A stretch of DNA of 12,063 bases from Planctomycetaceae bacterium (GTDB taxonomy: Bacteria; Planctomycetota; Planctomycetia; Planctomycetales; Planctomycetaceae): positions 1 through 12,063 of the forward strand of contig JALQWE010000067.1 in the NCBI GenBank assembly GCA_023258825.1, written 5' to 3'. Shown one piece after another: positions 7,368 to 12,063 of the stretch (within the stretch, counting starts at the first letter, position 1; each line of letters starts with the position of its first letter). The position numbers were made by a program, and so were the translations under genes. The notes under the pieces were generated by a model. The model saw nothing but the letters and a program-made list of their open reading frames with translations. It ran no database searches and was not told the DNA's origin.

Positions 7368-7474
7368 GGTTTTCCCCGGAAAATCAAATCGCTGAGGCCT
7401 GAGGTGATCTGTTGTGGCTGACGAGCCGCCAGCAAGGTTGTTGACCAGACAAGTTTTAAAAAGAGACACAGAGA

Positions 7475-7494
7475 CGATCAGGGATCGCCTTTTT
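7475..7494 (+). other. Short hairpin followed by T5
   Basis: CGATC (7475-7479) and GATCG (7483-7487) pair around AGG and are followed by CC and five Ts on the plus strand. No plus-strand gene precedes it. In the minus direction it lies about 80 bp past the phosphatase stop and has a T-run only about 10 nt further on. The stem is short, so it may have no function. Confidence 0.2.
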
Positions 7495-7576
7495 GCTCGA
7501 ACTGTGAGCAGGCGAATTCGGATGATGGAAACAGGTCGACTGGTGATTGGAATTTGAAACGCGTGTTCCCGACGTC

Positions 7577-8527
7577 TCAGTCAGCATATCGTACCGGATT
7601 CCAGTCGCGGGCGAGTTCACAGAGTTTCTGCAGGACTTCGCGATTCTCACTGCAGGCCACGATGCCCGGATATCGCAGCATCCCGGCACGCTCGTCCAGC
7701 CAGAGTGACCGATAATGCACTGGTTCGCCATTGTGCACCCAGACCGCGTCGCCCCCACGGACCCGCGCGATGTGCATCGAGACCGGAAAGTCGTAGATAT
7801 TGGGGGAGTGAATCAGAGAGCCCACGTATTCGCCCATCGCCGTCAGCGGGTAAATGCTGCCCTGCATTTCGTCAGACGTGCGACCTGCCAGCCTGCCGGA
7901 TTTCCAGCAAAGCTGATCAACTTCCCGGGCCCTTTGAGTGTCGCGTTGCTGAAAACCAATCAGATAAATACCCGGTCCGGGATCTGCCGGTGATTTTGAG
8001 ACGTCCGGCAGTGAATCCAGAACCACCCGCGCTGTACGATCCGGATCGTCCGGACCACAGACAATGCGGTTTCCTGACACTTCAACCCACGTTCCCGCTG
8101 GTCCCATTTCCGGTGCAAACACCAGCGAGTACAGGGGAGTATTGTTGTTATGAAGATGACAGATGATGGAATAGCCGTTGCCATTTCTGTCGCGATATTG
8201 TTTTGTGCCATCAATCGGATCAATGGCGATTGATAACGGGCCGGATTGGGAGAATCGCTCCATATCGCCCGTCGTTTCCTCACCCTGTACTCGGCAGGTT
8301 CGAAGAATGGGATCCGCGTCCCTGAGAGCCGCAATCAGCAGTTCCTGGACGGTCAGATCGGCCAGTGTCAGTGCGTCGGTGTTGGCGTTGCCAGAGGATT
8401 TGCTCTGGATCGTGATGTTGTGCTGCCGCATGCGACGAGCAATCGCACCACCCCATCTCATCACCGCCGGTAAACTTTCCTTCAACGCTTCAATAATCCG
8501 ATTCTCATCCACGAAGACCGACTCCAT
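7577..8527 (-). CDS. Inositol monophosphatase-family phosphatase
   Basis: This family (inositol monophosphatase, fructose-1,6-bisphosphatase, 3'(2'),5'-bisphosphate nucleotidase/CysQ) removes phosphate from small molecules using Mg2+ and is inhibited by Li+. In the 316-residue product the metal ligands are visible at GEE (82-84) and DPIDGT (103-108). An upstream T-D-A-L-T-L-A-D segment at 50-57 matches the family's T-x-AD motif. The final metal Asp is probably Asp246 in NIYDFPVS, where most members have WDxAA; this change and the extra C-terminal part make the substrate uncertain. An ATG at 8566 would add 13 residues. I prefer 8527 because AGGTG lies about 6 nt before it, whereas the upstream ATG has GGGA directly against it. 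CysQ-type and histidinol-phosphatase-type activities are alternatives. Confidence 0.85.
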   Translation of the reverse strand: MESVFVDENRIIEALKESLPAVMRWGGAIARRMRQHNITIQSKSSGNANTDALTLADLTVQELLIAALRDADPILRTCRVQGEETTGDMERFSQSGPLSIAIDPIDGTKQYRDRNGNGYSIICHLHNNNTPLYSLVFAPEMGPAGTWVEVSGNRIVCGPDDPDRTARVVLDSLPDVSKSPADPGPGIYLIGFQQRDTQRAREVDQLCWKSGRLAGRTSDEMQGSIYPLTAMGEYVGSLIHSPNIYDFPVSMHIARVRGGDAVWVHNGEPVHYRSLWLDERAGMLRYPGIVACSENREVLQKLCELARDWNPVRYAD

Positions 8528-8692
8528 ACTTGCACCTGAAATGTGTCCGGCAGTCACTGGCGTCATTCCCGAAACGAGTGCTCAGGAACGACCAGATTCG
8601 TATCCCGGTGTTTCGCCGTGAAAAAGCGCAGACTTCAAAGTTCAATGGTCACTGATCCTGCTGCAGAGGGCTGACTGAAGCGCAGTGGGAGT

Positions 8693-9592
8693 TCATTCCG
8701 AGGTCTCAGACTCGGCTGGTTCGCCAACAGAACCCTGCTCTGCTGATGTGGCCTGTTTGGAGACAGACGCAGGCACATCTTCAATCTGCCATGAATACCA
8801 GCGACCCATCGCGTGCCCTGCCAGTACCGCCGCCAGATATCCGATCCCGGACGGGTCCCCGAAGGCACCACCTACATAACTGCCATAGGCAGGGTAAAGC
8901 AGATTGTACGCCTCCCGTTGAGCAACTGCATCTCCAAAGGTTTGAAAATAGGTCAGGGCGTCCTCGGTCGCTCTGGCTTCGTGAATCAAAGCCACTCCGG
9001 GGATCAGGTAGGCTGCGGCCCAGGTTCCCTTCCATTTTCTGTGGGCGAAATCCTTCGCATGACCGCCTTCATGAACGGCAATCGCTGCGGCGTCTGAGTA
9101 CACATGGATCGTGTTTGTGAAGGGATTGTAATGATCACCACCAAACAACCGACCAGGAAACAGTGTTTCACCAGCAACACTCAGTGTTCCCAGTGTATAG
9201 CGCCAGCCAGCTCCCACAGAGTCGTTGGCGACCAGTCGACGCCAATCATCTCCAGGATCATACTGATTCAGACGGACCTTTACGGTGTGCAGCTCGTTGG
9301 TCTGCAGGTAGGTCGCGAGTTCGGCTTCCGTATTTCGGCTGATCCGGTGATTCTCAACCCGACGGTCGAAAAGAATCAGCTTCGCTGGTATTCCCCAGAC
9401 CCAGCCAAAACTGTCAATGACCTTGTTGGGACGACCGCGTTCAATCTGCGGTGTCGTCAATCGGGATAACTTCGATGACGAGTAGTAGAAAGCGGATGTC
9501 CCGGGCACATAATGCGATGCCGCGCATCCAACCGCATGCAAAAGTAACAGCAGCAGTATGCTCAGTCGCAGTGCACGAGAATGTGTCACCAT
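8693..9592 (-). CDS. HEGGH-motif lipoprotein, putative zinc metalloprotease
   Basis: No named family is recognised. The 299-residue product starts with a basic N-terminus, a Leu-rich core (about 10-18) and a lipobox-like AVGC with Cys23, so it is probably a lipid-anchored exported protein. NPFTNTIHVYSD (155-166) is followed by AVHEGGHAKDF (172-182), an HExxH zinc-protease motif with His174, Glu175 and His178. About 25 residues on, HEARATEDAL (204-213) offers Glu205 or Glu210 as third ligand, the arrangement seen in gluzincins. A short hydrophobic segment (190-203) and a Gly-rich one (241-262) follow, and the C-terminal 25 residues are acidic and Ser-rich. Three ATGs compete (9643, 9598, 9592). 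AAGG lies 8 nt before the last, giving a compact signal peptide. Protease activity is inferred from the motif only. Confidence 0.75.
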   Translation of the reverse strand: MVTHSRALRLSILLLLLLHAVGCAASHYVPGTSAFYYSSSKLSRLTTPQIERGRPNKVIDSFGWVWGIPAKLILFDRRVENHRISRNTEAELATYLQTNELHTVKVRLNQYDPGDDWRRLVANDSVGAGWRYTLGTLSVAGETLFPGRLFGGDHYNPFTNTIHVYSDAAAIAVHEGGHAKDFAHRKWKGTWAAAYLIPGVALIHEARATEDALTYFQTFGDAVAQREAYNLLYPAYGSYVGGAFGDPSGIGYLAAVLAGHAMGRWYSWQIEDVPASVSKQATSAEQGSVGEPAESETSE

Positions 9593-9960
9593 GTCCATAG
9601 CCTTGAGGGACGTCTGCGGGTTTGTCTGGTCCGGAAATGTCATGCGTTGTGAATCAGAGGCGGGGACATCGCGTTCCAGCGACGATCTTCAATCCTGATG
9701 TCCAACTCAAACGAAGACCCGCAACTGTCTGCGAGTTCCGAACGCAACAGAGTATGCTGGACAACGTTCAGAATCGGGATTCCGCGGGGAGCTGAAGGAA
9801 CTCTGATGCCGATCAGCGACCCGCACAGACTATGATCTGGTGCCCGCTCGGAACAAGAGGGATTTCGAGTTCCAGCTGAGTTGGGAGGACGCCGGATTCA
9901 CTTTGATCAGTCACCCGGAGTCAGAAATCTGCACACATCGGAAACCGTTGCCGGCCTGCG
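9593..9960. other. Intergenic region between fabF and the HEGGH lipoprotein
   Basis: This stretch of 368 bp has no credible gene. It holds a 7-bp inverted repeat, GGACATC (9664-9670) and GATGTCC (9697-9703), and an imperfect inverted pair around AGCTG-GAACTC near 9791-9806 and 9867-9880. The lipoprotein promoter should lie here, but I could not place it. No clear terminator for fabF is visible. Confidence 0.4.
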
Positions 9961-11211
9961 TCAGTCAATGTGACGGCCAAACACAAGACAGGCGTTGTGT
10001 CCGCCAAACCCAAAACTATTCTTCATCGCAAATCGGATGGGCAGATTCCGAGGTTCATGCGGCACATAGTCCAGATCGCACTTCGGATCCGGCTGCTCGA
10101 GATTGATCGTGGGAGGTGCCTTCTCTTCCTGAATCGCCTTGATACAGAACACCGATTCAACGCCGCCGGAAGCACCCAGTAAATGCCCGATCTGGCTCTT
10201 GGTGCTGGAGACACACAGGGCATCTGCATGTTGACCGAAGACAGTGCGAATCGCGTTGGTCTCGGCAACATCACCCAAAGGTGTGCTGGTGCCATGAGCA
10301 TTGATGTAGTCCACCTCGTCAGGTGAGATGCCAGCATCCGTAATCGCAAACTGAATCGCCCGCGCTGCGCCGGTGCCCCTCGGGTCCGGTGAAGTCAGGT
10401 GCGTTGCATCCGAGGAAAGTCCGTAACCAAAGACTTCCGCCAGAATGACGGCTCCCCGCTGCAGCGCAAACTCCCGTTCTTCCAGAACAAGAATTCCAGC
10501 ACCCTCAGACAGCACAAACCCGTCTCGATCCTTGTCAAAGGGGCGACTCGCCTGCTGCGGGGCACTATTGCGAGTCGACAAGGCGCCCATTCGCGCGAAT
10601 CCTGCGATGCCCATCGGTGTCAAAGCGGCCTCTGTGCCGCCGGTCACCATGACGTCAGCCATGCCCATCTGAATGAGCCGGAATGCATCGCCGATGGCGT
10701 TGGTCCCTGACGCACACGCTGTGCAGACGGCCGTGTTGGGGCCACGGAGTCCCCAGCGCACCGAGAGGTTTCCACTGGCCGCGTTGATAATCAGCTTGGG
10801 GATCATGAACGGAGAAATCCGCTCGGGACCACGATCGAAAAGCACCGAGTGCTGCAGTTCAATCTCGTCCAGTCCACCAATCCCACTTCCGACCAGCACG
10901 CCGTAACGGTACGAATCCCCGGTGGTCAAATCCACTGCAGACTGCCGGATCGCTTTCTCTGCTGCCACAAGTGCAAACTGTGAAAAGCGATCCGCCCGCC
11001 GCAGGTCCCGGGGGTCCATCTCAAGGTGCGCAGTCGCATCAAAATCCCGGATTTCACCGCCAAATCGAACTTTGAAGTCACGGCAGTCAAATCGTTGAAT
11101 CAGGCCGACACCGCTCTCCCCACGACACACAGCGGCCCAGACGTCGTCCAGTTCGCAGCCAAGCGGGGTGACAACGCCAAGCCCTGTCACCACTACTCGA
11201 CGGCGTGACAT
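9961..11211 (-). CDS. fabF: Beta-ketoacyl-ACP synthase II
   Basis: FabF condenses acyl-ACP with malonyl-ACP in the elongation step of type II fatty acid synthesis in the cytoplasm. The 416-residue product has the full KAS II catalytic set. Cys166 in TACASGTNAIGDAF is the acyl-carrying nucleophile, His306 in NAHGTSTPLGD and His343 in IGHLLGASGG support decarboxylation, and Lys338 lies in STKSQ. The C-terminal NSFGFGGHNACLVF loop is also present, and the start MSRRRVVVTGLG is typical. An upstream in-frame start at 11268 would add residues unlike the family. The ribosome-binding site is modest (AGAAG close to the ATG). It lies downstream of acpP on the same strand, with a structured spacer between them, and the pairing supports a fatty-acid role. 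A polyketide-type KS is less likely because no other modules are present. Confidence 0.96.
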   Translation of the reverse strand: MSRRRVVVTGLGVVTPLGCELDDVWAAVCRGESGVGLIQRFDCRDFKVRFGGEIRDFDATAHLEMDPRDLRRADRFSQFALVAAEKAIRQSAVDLTTGDSYRYGVLVGSGIGGLDEIELQHSVLFDRGPERISPFMIPKLIINAASGNLSVRWGLRGPNTAVCTACASGTNAIGDAFRLIQMGMADVMVTGGTEAALTPMGIAGFARMGALSTRNSAPQQASRPFDKDRDGFVLSEGAGILVLEEREFALQRGAVILAEVFGYGLSSDATHLTSPDPRGTGAARAIQFAITDAGISPDEVDYINAHGTSTPLGDVAETNAIRTVFGQHADALCVSSTKSQIGHLLGASGGVESVFCIKAIQEEKAPPTINLEQPDPKCDLDYVPHEPRNLPIRFAMKNSFGFGGHNACLVFGRHID

Positions 11212-11230
11212 AAACTTCTGCTCTCGGCGC

Positions 11231-11324
11231 AAAAAAACGGCTCGCAGTTTCGAAACAACGTCAGGCACTCTGACACCAGAGAAACCCGGTCTTCAGGCCT
11301 CACTGAGGTTTCGAAAGTGCGAGC
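11231..11324 (-). terminator. Structured terminator/attenuator between acpP and fabF
   Basis: In the minus-strand direction, GCTCGCACTTTCGAAAC (11324-11308) pairs with GTTTCGAAACTGCGAGC (11256-11240) in 16 of 17 positions, followed by CG and seven Ts (11237-11231). The 51-nt loop has its own hairpin, CTCTG/CAGAG around a tetraloop (11268-11281). A second small palindrome, CCTCA-C-TGAGG (11298-11308), touches the closing stem. Both arms contain TTTCGAAA, which is self-complementary, so other folds are possible. The T-run ends 19 nt before the fabF ATG. Partial termination here would give more acpP than fabF transcript. Confidence 0.6.
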
Positions 11325-11330
11325 GAAAAC

Positions 11331-11567
11331 TCAGGATTTCGACTTCGCGTTGATGTAGTCGATCGCATTGCCAACGGTCTTGATCTTATCGTAGTCGTCG
11401 TCAGGGATCTTCACCGAGAACTCGTCTTCAAGAGCCATCACGAGTTCCACAATATCAAGAGAATCCGCCTTGAGATGATCCACAAAGGAACTCTCAAGCG
11501 TAATTTCTTCCTTCGGAACGTTCAGTTGCTCACCGACGATTCCAATCACTTTTTCTTCAATCGACAC
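11331..11567 (-). CDS. acpP: Acyl carrier protein
   Basis: This is the 78-residue acidic carrier that holds growing acyl chains on a 4'-phosphopantetheine arm in type II fatty acid synthesis. The arm attaches to Ser36 in the DSL motif (HLKADSLDIVELVMALEDEF, 31-50); the usual LGADSLD reads LKADSLD here. Helix I (SIEEKVIGIVGEQL) and the C-terminal IDYIN segment are typical. I chose the GTG at 11567 as start because a strong GGAGG lies about 9 nt before it and family members begin at this residue. An upstream in-frame ATG at 11600 would add 11 basic residues and lies before that site. The gene is followed by fabF after a 119-bp structured spacer. A promoter and leader hairpin are visible upstream. 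Confidence 0.96.
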   Translation of the reverse strand: MSIEEKVIGIVGEQLNVPKEEITLESSFVDHLKADSLDIVELVMALEDEFSVKIPDDDYDKIKTVGNAIDYINAKSKS

Positions 11568-11641
11568 AGGTACTTTCCTCCAGCGAAAACAGGCACCCAA
11601 TGACTTTTGGTGTCGTTCATTCGGTCATCCGAGGAATTGCT

Positions 11642-11675
11642 CCGGCGACCTGCTCCATATGCAGGCGACGTCCGG
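11642..11675 (-). other. Hairpin at the start of the acpP leader
   Basis: CCTGC (11649-11653) and GCAGG (11661-11665) pair around a 7-nt loop. The stem extends through CG/CG with one bulge and CCGG/CCGG with a 4-nt bulge, giving 11 pairs. It would lie about 12 nt from the transcript start predicted from the promoter, where a hairpin could protect the mRNA 5' end or serve regulation. Confidence 0.4.
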
Positions 11676-11693
11676 TCCGCGAATTGAGGAGAA

Positions 11694-11722
11694 CATATAC
11701 AGGTTTTACCAAACTGTGTAAA
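11694..11722 (-). promoter_or_regulatory. Putative acpP promoter with internal inverted repeat
   Basis: On the minus strand, TTTACA (11722-11717) and TATATG (11699-11694) are separated by exactly 17 bp. The -35 matches TTGACA at 5 of 6 and the -10 matches TATAAT at 4 of 6, preceded by TG as in extended -10 promoters. An inverted repeat overlaps it: GGTTTTAC (11702-11709) and GTAAACCC (11718-11725), with 7 of 8 pairs and an 8-bp centre. This position suits a repressor site, though no regulator gene is nearby. The predicted leader is about 120 nt. Confidence 0.5.
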
Positions 11723-11925
11723 CCCGTCCCTGCGAGACAAACTTCCCCCGTCGCTGAAGACCCCCTCGTTTTCGCGAGTGCCCGAAAAACCCGGGAAAAG
11801 GCGGAAATCAACCACTTTCCGACCATGTCCCCGCCTCCCCGCCTCTGCGAATAAGTCCACGACCCCGCAAAAATCTCGCAAAATCCCCGACCTCAGGAAT
11901 TCACCTCTCACAAGTGCCATGCACT

Positions 11926-11953
11926 TTGCTAGAGAAAAAGTTCCTGTTACCAT
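11926..11953 (+). promoter_or_regulatory. Possible promoter for the gene at 11988
   Basis: TTGCTA (11926-11931) and TACCAT (11948-11953) are spaced by 16 bp, each matching consensus at 4 of 6. A small hairpin, AAGTGC-CAT-GCACTT (11912-11926), overlaps its upstream edge. The start codon is about 28 nt beyond the expected transcript start. Confidence 0.3.
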
Positions 11954-11987
11954 CCATCCGTACACATTCCATTTCGGAGCCTTTGCC

Positions 11988-12063
11988 ATGCCACGCGTAA
12001 ACCGCCGCGAAATCCTTGCTGATTCAGAAATTCAGGTCTTTCATGTGGTCAACCGGTGTGTTC
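11988..12063 (+). CDS. N-terminus of an IS200/RAYT-like transposase-related protein (partial)
   Basis: Only 25 codons are present before the window ends. The ATG at 11988 has GGAG about 9 nt upstream, a good ribosome-binding site. The visible residues begin MPRVNRREILAD and continue into VFHVVNRCV. A start followed by an F/Y-H-V-x-N-R segment is typical of the Y1-type transposase domain found in REP-associated tyrosine transposases and the IS200-like proteins common in planctomycetes. In those proteins a His-hydrophobic-His motif and a catalytic Tyr follow, and neither can be seen here. The call therefore rests on a short match and on family memory. Confidence 0.45.
   Translation, partial: MPRVNRREILADSEIQVFHVVNRCV

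Larger units (their letters stand above)
11568..11987. other. Divergent intergenic region upstream of acpP
   Basis: This 420-bp region holds the acpP leader and promoter on the minus strand and a possible promoter for the gene starting at 11988 on the plus strand. The part from about 11750 to 11890 is C-rich with A-runs and contains short near-repeats (CCGCCTC twice around 11832-11846, CGCAAAA twice around 11867-11882). An open minus-strand frame crosses nearly all of it, but its translation looks like chance and it overlaps the acpP start. Confidence 0.5.

Noticed and set aside
5206..8527. A possible secondary-metabolite cluster (epimerase-like PLP enzyme, hydrolase, phosphatase)
   Set aside because: There are no synthetases, carrier domains or transporters, and the gaps of 77 and 209 bp do not show tight coupling. 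The CefD similarity is at family level only.
9961..11567. A polyketide synthase cluster based on KS and ACP
   Set aside because: The residues and gene order match housekeeping fabF and acpP, and no further polyketide genes are present.
11750..11890. CRISPR-like or tandem repeat array in the C-rich spacer
   Set aside because: The short repeats (7 nt) are few, unevenly spaced and best explained by skewed base composition.
11546..11989. 147-codon minus-strand open frame upstream of acpP
   Set aside because: It overlaps the start of acpP, its strong ribosome-binding site and its promoter, and its translation has no family-like features.

Overview
The window reads as ordinary chromosome from a planctomycete, probably of the order Planctomycetales. 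This is inferred from gene content, not from a marker gene. The supporting signs are a bacterial tetrahydromethanopterin-pathway gene (mch), a short GGQ release-factor-like protein, a Cys/Pro-rich secreted lipoprotein, a creatininase-family hydrolase, and small genes set in long spacers on both strands. There are twelve complete protein genes and the start of a thirteenth. I see no tRNA, rRNA, CRISPR array, integrase or complete insertion sequence.

Layout. 7-783 (+) is a low-complexity Cys/Ser/Pro-rich lipoprotein-like protein followed by a terminator-like structure. 918-1376 (-) is a small three-helix membrane protein of unknown function. 1721-2101 (+) is rnpA, standing without its usual rpmH neighbour, followed by a creatininase-family amidohydrolase at 2234-2992 (+). 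3391-3915 (-) is a GGQ-domain protein with a helix-turn-helix-like C-terminus, divergent from mch at 4271-5227 (+). The end of mch overlaps by 22 bp the end of a convergent class-V aminotransferase (5206-6426, -). That gene is the last of a loose minus-strand series: inositol-monophosphatase-family phosphatase (7577-8527), alpha/beta hydrolase (6504-7367), aminotransferase (5206-6426). Upstream of these lies a lipoprotein with an HEGGH zinc-protease motif (8693-9592, -).

The right end is a fatty-acid synthesis pair, acpP (11331-11567, -) and fabF (9961-11211, -). Acyl carrier protein carries the growing chain as a thioester on phosphopantetheine, and FabF condenses it with malonyl-ACP. The DNA around this pair has the clearest regulatory structure in the window. 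There is a good sigma70-type promoter with an 8-8-8 inverted repeat inside it, a hairpin at the start of the acpP leader, and a long stem ending in seven Ts between acpP and fabF. Divergent from acpP, a gene begins at 11988 and runs off the end; its 25 visible residues look like the start of an IS200/RAYT-type transposase-related protein.

I did not find a convincing new multi-gene system. The observations most worth following are the structured acpP-fabF intergenic element, the HEGGH lipoprotein, the GGQ-HTH architecture, and a perfect 9-bp inverted repeat beside the aminotransferase ribosome-binding site.
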